NCBI GenBank assembly: GCA_008477525.1
Contig: SPDT01000002.1
Coordinates: 1,984,001 to 2,048,000, forward strand
Reading direction: 5' to 3'
Length of the DNA: 64,000 nucleotides
Origin: Hypomyces perniciosus
Lineage: Eukaryota > Ascomycota > Sordariomycetes > Hypocreales > Hypocreaceae
The position numbers and the translations under genes are program-made. The notes beneath the pieces were generated by a model. It saw only the letters and a program-made list of their open reading frames with translations. It had not been told where the DNA came from and searched no databases. This document shows, one piece after another, positions 1-13,403 of this stretch (the first letter of the stretch is position 1; each line of letters opens with the position of its first letter).

Positions 1-1360
1 TTAAGTAAGTAGTTTATAATCTTAATAAAACTAAATAGCTAAAAGCCATTTATAGCTAATTTAACTACTTAACTAAATAATATACTTTTACTTTTATTAA
101 GTGTAATAGTATTTTTAAAGGCAGGAATCCTAGTACTAGTTAATTAGTTTTAAAAACTGAAAAAAACTAAAGTAATAAAATAATTAAATTTAAAGTTAAG
201 CTAGTTGTTAAGGGTTTTTAATAACTAAAAGGAATAGATTTCAATTAAACATTTACCTTAACAGCTATTCCTTTTACCTGGCGGCTTTTATTAGCCTTAG
301 CTATTATCTATAACTGGGAAATTAAATAAATCGACTTTATTAATATATTCTTTAACAGGATATTTAAAGAAATTATTTTCCTTAATTTCCTTAAAGGGTT
401 TTAAGACTATACTAGTTAAGCTTCCTTTAAAATTAAGTCTATTTTTAGAATGCTAAATTATAACCTTAATATCGATTAGGTTATTTAATTATAAAAAGCT
501 CTTTATAGTTTAAAATAATCCCTTAAAGAGTAACAATAGGCTTTATAAGCCTTAGGAAATAAACTAAAATATAATCTTTTAATTTCTAACTTTACTATTC
601 TCTATAATCCTAATAATAGTATTTTTATTATTACTTATATAAATAACTGCCTTTTTATTAGACTAGATAAAGAAGCTATAGCCTAGCTAAAGTCAACTTT
701 TAATAAAGTCTATACTATAAAAGATAAACGCCCTGGCTTTTTTTTTAAAGGTTTAAATCGTTAAAAATAGAAAAGGAGGACCTTTTTAGCTTTCTTAGAA
801 ATAATATATTATTAAAATTATAGAGCTTTTTAACCTTTAAAACTCTAAGCCGATCCAATTACCTTTATAGCCCTCTCTTTTAATTAATAAAACTATAAGT
901 AAACTAAATAAAGCTAATACTAAACTTTTTTAAGCTATTATTAATACTATTATGTATTTAATAATTTATATTTAAGTAAATACTAGCTTTCTAGTTTAAT
1001 AGCTAGCTAGATTATTCTAAGGCCTTTATAAAGAGCACTTAAATATAGCCTATAACCTATTATAGTATTTAAATAGTATTTAAGATTTAACTATTTAATA
1101 TACTAGAAAATCTAATTTTATACCTATTAGTTATTGTAATAGTAATTTTACTGGGGATAAAGAATTAAGTAAATTAATTTATAGCTATTAGCTATCCTAG
1201 TAATCCCTATTATTTTTAACTATATTAGCTATCTTTATTATTTTATTATCTTTAACTATACTTAACTATCCTTTTTATTTTTATATTTTAGTTACATTCC
1301 TATATCTAGATCCTATATTTACTTTAAAGTTATATTAGATAGTATTTATTTTAAAGGGAG
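1..1360 (+). pseudogene. S1 Copia element, pol 3' part (RT to RNase H), RIP-degraded
   Basis: Internal part of a Ty1/Copia retrotransposon entering from the left edge. It is non-coding now, with stops throughout. Around 1030-1170 the plus strand reads as the RT-RNase H connection: residues like YKEHLNIAYNLL followed by a YCNSNF.GDKELSK stretch, matching the Copia RNase H start (G-Y-x-D-A-D-x-A-G-D) with D-to-N changes expected from G-to-A mutation. The same sequence occurs inverted at 43,521-44,600 and 8699-9410 (S2). Compared with S2, S1 has lost most of RNase H near 1180. It ends in a purine tract (TTTAAAGGGAG) just before the LTR, the expected polypurine tract. Confidence 0.75.
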
Positions 1361-4300
1361 TATTAAAAAGGAGGGCTAAAAAGTAAAGATTTCTATATAA
1401 TTAAATAACCTTTTTATTCCAGCTAAACCTAATATTAAGCCTACTACTAAAAGCTAGTTTTAGAGGAATTTTAATATAAGTTAAGAAATTTCTATTATCT
1501 TTAATAATAATAATAAAGCTAGGACCAGCTACCCCGCCTACTTTATATGTAATATAATAGCAATAATAGCTATTATAAAAACTTTAATTAGAATAGTTTC
1601 CTGTTTATATAGCTGTAAATAGATTTAGCTGATTTCCTATATTAATAAATTTTGCAGAAAATAGGAATATAGCTATATATAACGGGTATAGCCTAACTGG
1701 AAAGTATACAGTTAAGGCACTTCTATATTATCTATCTATAGCTAAAGGAAGGAAGCTCTATACTAGCTATATATGCGTTATATAGTTATATGTATAGGGT
1801 TATAGCTGAGGTGGTTTCCTAATTAGGTAAGCAGTCTAGTATTGGTTATATTTCCGGATTTAGCGTAGTTGTAATTCCGGGAGATATAGCCTAGCCTGTA
1901 ACATTACCCCCCTTTCTTATAGTAGCTCTCTGCTTAAGCGCCATTACTTCGCTGGCGCATAGCTATTAAGTGGCCTGTTATTAGATTCGATTAGGCTATA
2001 TTTAAATATATAGTCGTTAAGGGCTACTGTATCTTTAAGTATATATATCGGTTCCCAGGTTAACTCTATATATCCTTTCTACTATATTAATATTTCGCGG
2101 AAAAAGCTATAACTTTACTGCTTAATCCTTGCGCAGAGGACCTCTTTAACTTCCCATTTATCCTCGCCATCTATTTATATCAGTAATAGTTAAAAGTTAT
2201 TTAAAATCTAGCCTAGAAAAGGGTTATTAGCTACTTCTTTTAGCAGGTTAAGATAAAATTGCAGGTATATACCAGTTAATATACCTAGTTCCACTATATA
2301 AAGGCTAATAACCTTTATCACTATATACTTATAATATAAGGCATTAAACTTTTTAAAAGGCTAGGAAGTATTATAGTTACCGAAGTATAGCCAGACTTTA
2401 TCTTTTACCTTATATCTTTTAAAAAGGCCTTACTACTAATTTGCAGAGTCTTTATAGTATTATTATATAGCAGTAAATACTATTTAGGTAAAAGCAGTTA
2501 CTCCTTTTAGTCTTTTAACTATTTCTTTTATAGCCTTCTCCTTTAAGTCCTTTAATCTAATAGCTTCATTTTCTTTTATATATAGCTAAAGGGGTTTTAT
2601 ATAATAGCTATACTTAAAGAAAAAGGGGCTTATTTAAATAGCTATATATTTATAATTATTTAAAGTTAGTTATACTGCTAAAAGGAGGTCCCTTTAATTG
2701 CTTTAGGAATAGTTTATATATACTTTAAAGTATATTTAAATCTTTTAATTACTCCTCTTTAATTTACTATTAGTCTATAGGTAATATACTATATTTAGGC
2801 GTTACTAGGTTCCTGCTAGTTTATAGAAAGCTCTTTAAAATTAGCTAGTCTAATTAAATCCTTTGTCGCTAATTATAGACTAGGGCATTTTATAAAACTA
2901 ATAATAGTATTAAAGGAACCTCTTTATATATACTTCTGCCTCTATACTTTCTATTACTTTAAAGGTAATATTTTTAATAAGCCAGTTAATAATAACCTAA
3001 AGGTATTATACCTATATTAATCTTATAAGTAATAAGTCGACTATAAAGTCTATAGCTAGGTCGCTGCAGATATATTAAAGAATAGGTAATAGTTTAAAGA
3101 GTCCTTGCTTATAGCTTCTCTATACTTTTCCTTTTTTATATATACTGCAGTTATAGAGGAATTATTAGACTATACTATTAATTTTTAGCTAAAAAAACTT
3201 ATAGGAACTAATAGCTAGGGTTCTATTATAACCTAAATAGCCTAAAACTGCAGTATTATATTCTATTTATATAATGTAAATGTATAGTATTTCGCCTTCT
3301 TTTTCAGTTATAGCCAGTACTTAAATACAGTCTTAGAACATTAATCTCTATTCCTTGTCAATTATATATTCTAATATCTATACTTTAAATTAAAGGTTTA
3401 CAGGGAAAGAGCGCTTTTCTTTCTTAACTGCAGTATATATTTATCGATATACTAAATCCTTTTAAATTATTAAGTTCTATAGGTCCTATAGTTCCTTATT
3501 TCTATCGAATATATATATTAAAGGGAGATTAATATCGCTATCTTTAAATCTCTATATTACTAATATAGCTGGGATAAATTATATATAGCAGCTTAGTTTG
3601 CGTTTATTGCCTTTATTAAGTAAAAGGTTTTATTCCCTGCAGTTTAATGTATTAAAAGCAGCTGCTTTACTGCCTAGCCTATATTAAATTATAAAATTAA
3701 ACTGGAAAAGGAACTCTGCCTAGTATATTTATTATTTAAAGAGTTTCCTATATATTATAAAAAACTGTAAATTCTTATAGTCTAAAATAACTATAAAGGG
3801 ATTATAGCTATATAGCTTTACTTTTTACTCTTTTAAATAATAAATTACTACCAGTATTTCTTTATTATAAATAAAATAATTATATTTAGCAGGGCTTAGC
3901 TTTTATAAATCGTAAACTATAGTATAATATTCTCCCTTTTTATTCTTTTATAAAAAAACTCCTTTTAAAGTATATTTTAAATAGTCTATTTTAATAAAAG
4001 TGCATTTTATAAGATCTTAAACTTATAATATAGGGGCTTTAATAAATAGGCATTTAAGCTCCTAAAAGGCTGCTTCTTTTATACCTTTCTATTAAAAAGG
4101 GGTCCCTTTTTAGTTAGCTTTATAAACAAATAGGCTATTTAAGAGAACCTAAATATAAATATTTAATAGTAATTAATAAAGCTAAAAAAGCTTTAAACTC
4201 CTATTACTATTATAAATGCCTGCTATTTATTAATAGTTTACTGCTTTTTAAAGTTATAGGTAATTCCTTTACTAGTATATATAATAAACTTGAAGTATTT

Positions 4301-7300
4301 AATCTTTTTTTATATAAATATATACTTTTTAAGATCTAGGTATAGCCTAGTATTAATAAAAGTATATAAAACTCGCTAAACCTTCTTTATATAATCCTTT
4401 TATAACCCATCAGTATAAATTAGGATATTATTAAGGTATATAGACGCAAAGTCGTTTAAAAAGGGGTATAATACCTGGTTAATATACTGTTAAAACTGCT
4501 AATATACTGGTAAATTTAAATAAAACTACCCGCTACTTATATAGGCTATAGCGTATATAAAATATAGTTTTATATTTTTCTTTTTTCGTAACTTTAATTT
4601 TATAAAATACAGCTACTATATCTAGCTTTATAAACTACTTTGCTTTTATTAAACTATTAAAGGTTTTAAAAAAAAGGGGGAGGGGGTAGCGATTTTACTG
4701 TATTATTGCATTTAAAGTGCAGTAGTTTACGCAAAAGCGAATTCCTCCTTTAGGTTTTTAAATAAAAAAGATAAAGGCTATGGCAGCTAAGCTGCTAACT
4801 TAAATAAATCCTTTATTAAATAAATTAAAGAGGGTCTTTTATAATAGTAATAGTTCCTTGCATAATATACTGTAAAAGGGGCCTTAAAAGAGTTCTAGTT
4901 CTTTATTATATTTATTAGCTTTTAAAGGAATCTATAAATTAACTTTAAGGCAGTATAGTAAAAGCTTAATAGCTTTCTTTATAGAGAATAGTAAATAGAA
5001 CTCTTTATATAGTTTAAGGGGGATATATTCCTAGGGATTTATAGGTTTTTTAGGCTAAAGTACTTTTTTAATATTAAATAAGCTAATAGCTTAAAGGAAA
5101 TATATTTCCTTTTCGCTATTCCTTTTAATATAGCAGTATTTTACTTGTAATATTAAGGCTAATATAAGCTAGGCTTTTTATATAGCTTTAATATTCCTAG
5201 GCTCCTCTTTATCTGTAAATTATAGCTATAGGCTAGCTTTTTTATAGTTAACTTCTTTTTTAACTATATTATATATTACCTAATTAACCTTAGCCTAAGG
5301 CTTACTAAAGACTAAATTATAATCTAGTTTATTTACTATATAGGTATATTAACATTTAATATAGCTATATAGATCTAGGTAAATAACAGTAATATAGCTA
5401 GTTTCTACATTTTTATAAATCTTAATAAATATCTTAATTTTCCTTTTAATAATCTTAATTTACAGGAGGTATAACTTTTAAGTAAAAAAGGAGTTTATAA
5501 TAGTATAAAAGTTACAGCCAATATTAAATAATACTATAATAGGTATATTCTCTATTTTGGCTTATAATATTACTAATTCGCTAGTTATTTACTCCTTAAA
5601 CTCTTTCTATCCCTTTAATTCTTCCTTTATAGGCTTTAACGCTTAACTTTATATTAAAGCTAATCTTTTAACTTATCGCTAAAGTTACTATTTTCCTTAC
5701 TATTAATATACTAGTTATTATTATTAGACTTGCAGTTAGCGATCTAGACCTAATACACTTAGGCTTTATAGCTTTTTTTATAAAACCAGGCAATATATCC
5801 CTCCTTCCTGTAATAGTAATATATAGCCTTTTAGGCAATATCTGCCTTACTCGCTAAAAAGCTATATTAGCACTAGTTCTTTATATAGTTTATACTCTTT
5901 ATCTAGGTATCGCCCTCTTTATTAACTACTTATATATAGTCTTTTAAAGTGCAATATAGTTAAAGCTTATTATATTTGTTTTACTAGGAATAGCCTATTA
6001 AAGCAGCTCCTATATTCTATTAATCTAAATTTAATCGTTTAATGCAGCTAGCCATATTTTAAACCTTAGTAAGCTATTTGCTCTAGGTAAACAGTAGGTC
6101 CACCATTACTAAATAGAATTATAATTCTAGAGATAATACTCCCTTAAAGAAAATAATTTTAGCTTAGTTAGCCTAGTTATCGCCGCCTGCTTTAAAGAGC
6201 TTTTATTTAAAGCAGGGAAAGAAAAATAAAAGCAAAGTTTTATCTCTTTACTTAAAAGTATATAACTCTTGCGCAGCTTAATTCCAGAGTCTTTAATCCT
6301 TATAAATATAGTCTAGGTATTATATAAATTCCATTAAATTATAGTTCTTATTAATTCCTTTTAATATATAAAAGGTAGCAACTATTTACTTAAATATAGT
6401 ATTTAAGTAAGAGTTAATAATATATTACTGTTTTCTATTACTATTATAGAACTTTTTATTAAGTTTAAGCTTTTTATATATATCTTGCGCCTATATAGTA
6501 TACTCCCTTTACTTTCCTAAGAATTTAAATAAATTAAAGAGTAACTTCCTTTTAACCTTAAAAGTTTATATAAACTTTATTATAAAGGTTAATATAGGCT
6601 TTATAGTTATAGCCTGCGCAGGTTTTTACTTAAATTATAGAAAGAATAATATCTTATTTTCCTAGCTATCTAGCCTTTAAGTCGCTAATGCTATAAAGTC
6701 TAGCTTTCTTATTAATACAGCGATTTATTCCTGTAAAGGTAAAATAGTTTACTTAATCCGCGATTATATATTATTGTCCTTAAAGGCTTAGTCTCTGAAA
6801 TTCACTATTTTCCTTTTATAGTAAAAGTTTTGTTATTTACTAGCTAGGTAATAGCTAAACTATAGATATATAACAGGTATAGCCTAACTGGAAAGTATAT
6901 AGTTAAAGCACTTCTATATTGTTTATCTATAGCTAAAGGAAGGAAGCTTTATATTAGCTATATATGCGTTATATAGTTGTGCGTATAGGGTTGTGACCGA
7001 GGTAGTTTCCTAATTAGGTAAGCGGTTTAGTATTGGTTGTATTTCCGGATTCGGCGTAGTCGTGATTCCGGGAAACATAGCCTAGCCTATAATACTATAA
7101 ACCTAATTTTACTGCTATATACCTATTATTTAATTAAAGGACTATTATAAAAGATAAAGCTATTATTTATATAATTTACTTTTATACTAGCTGTATATAT
7201 ATTAAATGTTTTATAGCTACTAGCTATTAAATTATTTATAGTTAAATTGTTTATTTATTATTAACTTAACTAGACTCTTAGTTATTTCCTTATTACTATA

Positions 7301-7363
7301 TTATATATAGCTTCCTTACAGCTATATATAAATAAGGTTTAGTATAACTTTATTATTTTAATA
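1361..7363 (+). mobile_element. S1 3' LTR, split by G1
   Basis: LTR of the S Copia family in two parts, 1361-1677 and 7100-7363, together about 581 bp. It begins TATTAAAA and ends TTTTAATA, RIP forms of TGTTAAAA and TTTTAACA. It follows a polypurine tract, so it is the 3' LTR of the element to its left. Element G1 separates the parts and is bounded by CTATA on each side (1673-1677 and 7095-7099). The joined sequence aligns with the intact LTRs at 7873, 14,082 and 48,748. It is much more RIP-mutated than those copies. Confidence 0.85.
1678..7094 (-). mobile_element. G1, full-length Ty3/Gypsy retrotransposon (RIP-inactivated)
   Basis: The 226-bp LTRs at 1678-1903 and 6869-7094 share nearly all bases; a 5-bp TSD (CTATA) flanks the element. 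On the minus strand the 5' LTR is on the right. The polypurine tract is the pyrimidine run at 1904-1916. Minus-strand translation shows the RT catalytic box near 4391-4470 (YLNNILIYTDG, originally YLDDILIYTDG) and the Gypsy RNase H signature at about 3840-3900 (KLSPAKYNY.IYNKEIL, originally ...AEYNYxIYDKELL). Gag is inferred on the right and integrase on the left by family order. Total 5417 bp, almost the same as G2. No ORF of useful length survives, so it cannot be autonomous. Confidence 0.9.
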
Positions 7364-7532
7364 ATAGTATATAGACTTTTAACTATATATACTTTAAGTA
7401 TTCTTTAAATACTTTTTAAAGTAGCTCCTTTACTTTATTACTATTAATAAAAGGTCTATATATAAAAATCTTTATATAAATCCTTTTAATTATTTTAATT
7501 TTATAAATTAATTAAATGTAGGGGTTTATTTT
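7364..7532. other. AT-rich spacer between convergent S1 and S2 elements
   Basis: 169 bp separating the outer ends of two tail-to-tail S-family 3' LTRs. It holds no ORF and no motif I recognise. It is either the original genomic sequence between two insertions or a remnant of an older element. Confidence 0.5.
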
Positions 7533-8698
7533 TATTAAAATAATAAGGTTATACTAAACCTTATATATATATAGGTTTTAGGAAACTATATATAATATAG
7601 TAATAAAGAAACAATTAAAGGTCTAGTTAAATTAACAATAAATAAATAATTTAATTATAAATAATCTAATAGCTAAAAGCAATAAAATATTTAATATATA
7701 TATAGCTAGTATAGAAGTAACTAGATAAATAATAGCTTTATCTTTTATAATAGTCCTTTAATTTAATAATAAATATATAGCGGCAGAATTAGGTTTATAG
7801 TTATATTCCTATTTTCTATAAAATTTATTTATATAGGAAATCAGTTAAATTAACTTATAGCTATATAAATAGTGTTAAAAAGGAGGGCTAAAAAGCAAGG
7901 ATTTCAGTGTATTTGGGTAACCTTCCTATTCTGGCTAGACCCGGAATTAGGCCCGACGCTAGGACCGAGTCCCTAGAGAAACTTTGGTGTAAGTCAGGAA
8001 ATTTCTATTATCTTCAACGATAACAATTGAGCTAGGACCAGCTATCCCGCCTACCCTAGACTCAATACAATGGCTATAATGGCTATTGTGAAAAATCTGA
8101 CTAAAATGGTTTCCTGTTTGTATGGCCGTGAGTCGATTTGGACGATTTCCTATATAAATGAATTTTGCGGAAAATAGGAATAGGGCCATGAACCTAATTC
8201 TGCCGCTGCATTCCTATTATCTAGTCGGAGGAGTATTATAGAAGACAAAGCTATTGTTTATATAATCACTTTTATACTAGCCGCATATTACTAGATATTC
8301 TATAGCTTTCTAGCTATTAGTTTAGTTACAATTTAATTGTTTATCTATTGTTAACTTAACTAAACTCTTAGTCGTTTCTTTATTGCTGCGTTATATATAG
8401 CTTCCTAGAAGCTATATATAAATGAGGTTTAGTATAATCTCGTTATTTTAATAAATAGGAAACTATTTAAGTTAAATTTTTTATAATAGCTATTATAGCT
8501 ATTATATTAAATCTAGGGTAAGCAGTATAACTAGTCCTAGCTTAATTATTATTATTAAAGATAATAGAAATTTCCGAACTTATATTAAAGTTCCTATAAA
8601 AACTTTATTGTAGTATTAAGCTTAATTCCAGGTTTGGCTAAAATAGGAAAATTACTTAATTACATTAAAATCCTTACTTTTTAGCTTTCTTTTTAATA
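7533..8698 (-). mobile_element. S2 3' LTR (minus), split by solo LTR S3
   Basis: Minus-oriented S-family LTR in two parts, 7533-7872 and 8459-8698. Ends are TATTAAAA and TTTTTAATA, RIP forms of the family termini. The polypurine tract (CTCCCTTTAAA on the plus strand, 8699-8709) lies on its right, so the element body extends rightward. S3 sits inside it with a clean AATAG duplication. This LTR and the S1 LTR are the most heavily mutated of the family here. Confidence 0.8.
7873..8453 (+). mobile_element. S3, solo LTR of the S Copia family
   Basis: A 581-bp LTR starting TGTTAAAA and ending TTTTAATA, flanked by a perfect 5-bp TSD AATAG (7868-7872 and 8454-8458). No internal region follows, so it is a solo LTR left by LTR-LTR recombination. 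It keeps many CA and CG dinucleotides, so it is less RIP-mutated than the S2 LTR that hosts it. A 76-codon minus-strand ORF inside it (7959-8189) is accidental. Confidence 0.88.
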
Positions 8699-9410
8699 CT
8701 CCCTTTAAAATAAATACTATCCTATATAACTTTAAAGTAAATATAGAATCTAAATATAGGAAAGTAATTAAAATATAAAAATAATAAAGATAGCTAATAT
8801 AGCTAAACAATAATAAGGATAATAAGGATAGTTAATAACTAGAAAATAGTTAATAGCTATAAGAAAGAAAAGTGAAAAAAACCTTAAGTATAGACCTTAA
8901 GTAAAAGCTTAAAATTAAAGAGACTTATAAAGTTCCTTAATTTCAGACCTAAAAGAGGCTTAGTAAACTTATCAGTAACTATTTTATTGGTTTCTAGATA
9001 GTTAACTGTAATAATACTATTTTTAATCTATTCCTTAATATAATTAAACTATAATAAAGTGTATTTTATTTAATTATAAAGGGTAAGGTTATTTAAAGGA
9101 GAAATAGCACCTTTATTATTATTAAATAAAGAGATTAGCTATTTAATAGGTTAATTTACCTCTTTATATAGACTAATAAGCTACTAAATCTCTTTAATAG
9201 CTTTTATAAGAACTATAAACTCTACCTTTAATATACAAATATAAATAATTAAACCCCTTTTTAATTTCCAGTTAATTAGCCTATTAGTAACTATAATAAT
9301 ATAACTATAAATTAATTTACTTAATTCTTTATCCCTAGTAAAATTACTATTATAATAACCAATAAATATAGGATTAAATTTTCTAATATATTAAATAACT
9401 AGATCTTAAA
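8699..9410 (-). pseudogene. S2 Copia element, RNase H and 3' end (minus)
   Basis: Reading the minus strand from 9410 to about 9130 gives a Copia RNase H: a GYYNSNF.RDKELSK stretch, then INWKLKRG and ILKVEFIVLIKAIKE, matching GYxDADxAGD, ISWKSKRQ and TAEAEYxALxEAxKE of the family, with G-to-A substitutions and stops. The rest to 8699 is untranslated sequence ending in the polypurine tract. The body is cut at 9410 by element X and resumes at 43,521, where the minus-strand reading leads directly into this segment. Confidence 0.85.
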
Positions 9411-9582
9411 TGTTATGGCACCGACTATAATACAATATTAACGCCCTATTACCTAAGCTCCGGTTATATAACCAGGCCCTAATGCATTTCTAGCTATAGC
9501 TTTCTGTAAAGCCTTAAGGCATTCTTGCTCTCTATAGTATAATAATAATATTTACCTTAACCTACTTTTCTATACTATAATT
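9411..9582 (+). repeat. 5' LTR of X
   Basis: 172 bp, homologous in direct orientation to 43,344-43,515. It begins TGTTATGG; its right end reads CTATAATT where the other copy reads CTATAATA, so the exact 3' boundary is uncertain by a base or two. X internal sequence follows for 188 bp before C1 interrupts it. I could not identify a primer-binding site. Confidence 0.8.
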
Positions 9583-12500
9583 GTTTATATTATCCTTTAA
9601 CTTAACTATATTATTGCAATATATATATTTAATTAATTATAAATTCCCTTAAATCCCCCTTTATTCCTAAACCTATAATAATACCTCTATAGCTCAACCT
9701 TTACCCTTTAAACCTTATATTTATAAAAAATTAATTATAAGTAAGCTAAATATAAATGCCTTAAACCTTATATTAAATGAAGTAGGCTGGGGCCCTACTG
9801 CCTAACAGCACTAAGGCCGGCGCTAAGGAGCTTGTATTTACTTTATATAAGCTAATATATATATCGCGTAAGCGATTTATTAGACTATATAGGCGCTGTA
9901 AGCACCTATATATAGCTTCTTCTTTATATTGGCTATATATATATATAGCGAGCCTATTATAGTATATTCTTTTTTATAGAATTAAGCTTTATTTCCTATC
10001 TTTTTATACTCTATATAGCTATACTGCGCTTTATTATAGTTATAAGCCTAGGTAATAACTATTAAAGTTACTAGAAACTTTTACTTAGATATTATTTCTC
10101 TTTATTCCCTTTACTTTTTGCCTTTAAGCTGCTAAAGCTATTTTTTATAATAGATAGTGCAGGGGATATTGCTTTTATAAAGCTAGAATTAATAGTCTAG
10201 TAAATTAAGTAGATTACTGTTTTAACTAATTATATAACTACTGCTAGCATTTAAAATAAAATTAATCTAAATCTCTTTAATTATTTAAATAACTATTTCC
10301 CTGCTATTAGGCTATTTACTTTAATAAAAGTAAAGGAGATTGCAGTTTAAAAGTTTAATTTTAATACCTTTTTAAACAGATATCTCTATTTACTATAATA
10401 GTATACTTTAAAAGTACTAGTTTAATATTACTTTTAATAAAGAGAAAAGGAAAGTTAAGGATATAATTTTAAAGTAGATTTAAAAAATAGTTAACTTTAA
10501 TATTTATATTTTAATTTTAATAAACCTTTAAGCTATAGCTATAGCCTTTACTGCTATTAAAGTAGCCTATAATAATGATAAAGACTTTAATATTAAGTTT
10601 GTTATTTACTAAATAATTCAAAACTTTAAAGACTAATTAGCTTTTTATAAAGATATAATATATAAGGAAGTATATTTATTTTATTTATATATACTATATA
10701 AAGTAAAGTATAGGAATATTAAGCTAAAAGTATAATAGACTTATTAGGTATATATATATATAAGTGCAGTAAAGTATAAGCTTTTTAAGGTTATAGGAAT
10801 AGCTGCCTAAATAGCTTTCTTTAAAGCTATTAAAGTATACTTTACCTTAAACTTTACTACCTACTATTTATTTTATGAAATAGCTTAATTAAAAGCAGTA
10901 AAATAAATAAAATCTTTTCCTTTTATTAGCTTAAATAGTTTATTTTAAATACTTTAAAGAATACAGGGAACTATATTTATAGCTTTTATATAATACTTAA
11001 TAACTGCTTTAATAATATATTAAGCAGTAGTAATATATACTTAAAGCCTCCTATTAATAAAAGTGCCTTTATAGACTTAAAAGGTATATTTAGCCTTTAA
11101 ATAATTGCAGTAAAGTATATACTGCATTTACTGGAAGGCCTAATAAAAAAAAGGAAATACTTTTTTATACCTAAGCAGGCTATAAAGATTTAGGTATATT
11201 TATAAAAAGACAAATAGCAGGTTACCTATAAGAAGCTTAATAAAAAGGGTATTAACTTTACTGCCTTAATATAAAGAGGAATAGCGTTAACTATTTTAAC
11301 TGCTTTAATCTCCATAGATTTAATATATAAAGAAGATATAAGCCTTACATTATATTTAATAAATTTATTAATATATATTAATATAAACGATAAACTTTAG
11401 TGCCTCTTTAAAGTACTTTTTTTAATATATATAATATTATTTATTTTATAAATAGAAAAATTATATTATTCCTAGCTTTTTTATTTTAAATATAAAAGAG
11501 GACTATATTAAAGTAGGAAATGCTAGCTATTAAATAATTAAAAGAGGATATTGTTTCTTAGAAGATACTCTCTATAATCTATATTAAAAAATAGCGCACT
11601 TTATTAAGTTTATAAATATAGCTATAGTTAAAGGACTTTATATTAATATTATATTTTTATTAAAGTTTTAAAAAGTAAAGATTTAGCTACTAGGATATAA
11701 TAAAATACTTTATATTAATATAGTTAATTTAAATACTATTATAGGGAAAGTAAAGTATAGGTATAATCTTTTATTTTGTTAATATAAGCTATTATTGCTT
11801 TATATTGTCCCTATCCTTAAATATACTATATTAAGCAGCTTAACAGCTTTTTATCTTTTTTTTAATATAAACTATAATATTTATATTATATTAAAAAGCA
11901 GGAGAAAATTAATATATAATCCTTTAATATTATAATATAACTTAGAATAGCTTTAATATCTATAATTAGGATATTTAGGCCTAGAAGTATTTAGAGAGCT
12001 TATAAAAAAATGCAAGGAATATATATATTAAAGGAACTATATAAATAAAGTATAAGGTTTATACTTTTATATATATCAAATAGGTTATCTTTTATAAACT
12101 ATTTAATAAATTAATATTAAAACTGGTTTTTAAAGTATACTGGGATCTTTAAGAATATTTTTAAGGCTATAATAAAAATAATTAACTTTTAGTACTTAAA
12201 GAAAAATATACTATATAGTTATATATATGCCTTTTATTAAATCAGGAATAAAAGACTGTTTTTAATACTTTTTTTATTTTATAAATATAGTAAAAATATA
12301 ATATAATATGTTTATATACTTTTTAAAATAAAATAATAAAAAAGCTATAATTGCAGTTAAAAGTTTATTATATTTATAAATCTAAGCCAATATAGAAAGT
12401 ATTATTTTAAAGCTTGCCCCTTTTTATATATATAAACTAAATAACGCTGTGGAATAAGGAGGATAAAAAGTTATAATTATATTAATTAAAATACTAAAAG

Positions 12501-12822
12501 CTGCAGGCCTCTTAACCGATTTATAGCCTAAAAGCATAAAAGCTATAGCGTATATTATTAATATAAATCCTATATATAGCTTTAATATAATATTATTTAT
12601 TAATAAATTAAAATAAAAGTTCTGTAATTTTATGCCCCTTTTAATAAAAGAGCTTTTTCGGATTTATAGCTAAATTAAAGTTGTCTTTATATATATAGCT
12701 GCTATACTTATATACTTAATAGAAACTATAAGGCTAGCTAGAAAAAGAGAGAATTTAAAACTAAACTTAAGGGGCTAATTATATATTTTATTAGCTATAC
12801 TATAAATAATATATATTGCATT

Positions 12823-13403
12823 TATTAAAATAATAAGGTTATACTGAACCTTATTTAAGTGCAGCTTCTAGGAAGGTGCACCTAATGCAGTAATAAGGAA
12901 ACGACTGAGAGTCTAATTGGGTTAATAGTAGATAAACAATTAAATTGTAACTAAACTAATAGCTAGAAAGCTATAGAATATCTAGTAATATACAGCTAGT
13001 ATAAAAGTAAATTGTATAAACAATAGCTTTGTCTTCTATAATAGTCCTCCGACGAAATAATAGGTATGCAGCGGCAGAATTAAGTTTATAGCCCTATTCC
13101 TATTTTCCGCAAAATTCATTTATATAGGAAATCGTCTAAATCGATTTACGGCTATACAAAAAGGAAACCATTTTGGTTAGAGTTTTTACAATAACTATTA
13201 TGCCTATTATATTGAGTCTAGGGTAGGCGGGGTAGCTGGTCCTAGCTTAATTGTTATTGTTAAAGATAATAGAAATTTCCTGACTTACACTAAAGTTCCT
13301 CGGGAACTTGGTCCTAGCATCAGGCCTAATTCCGGGTCTAGCCAGAATAGGAAGGTTACCCAATTAAACTAAAATCCTTGCTTTTTAGCCCTCCTTTTTA
13401 ATA
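12823..13403 (-). mobile_element. S4, solo S-family LTR inside C1
   Basis: 581-bp LTR in minus orientation with a perfect TSD GCATT (12,818-12,822 and 13,404-13,408). C2 has the uninterrupted site at about 24,970. Ends are TATTAAAA and TTTTTAATA, RIP forms of TGTTAAAA and TTTTTAACA. Internal CA and CG dinucleotides are partly retained. Confidence 0.9.

Noticed and set aside
7533..8698. A terminal-inverted-repeat DNA element made of the facing S LTR copies
   Set aside because: Each copy has its own TG...CA-type ends and 5-bp TSD; the inverted look comes from S3 inserting in reverse orientation into S2.
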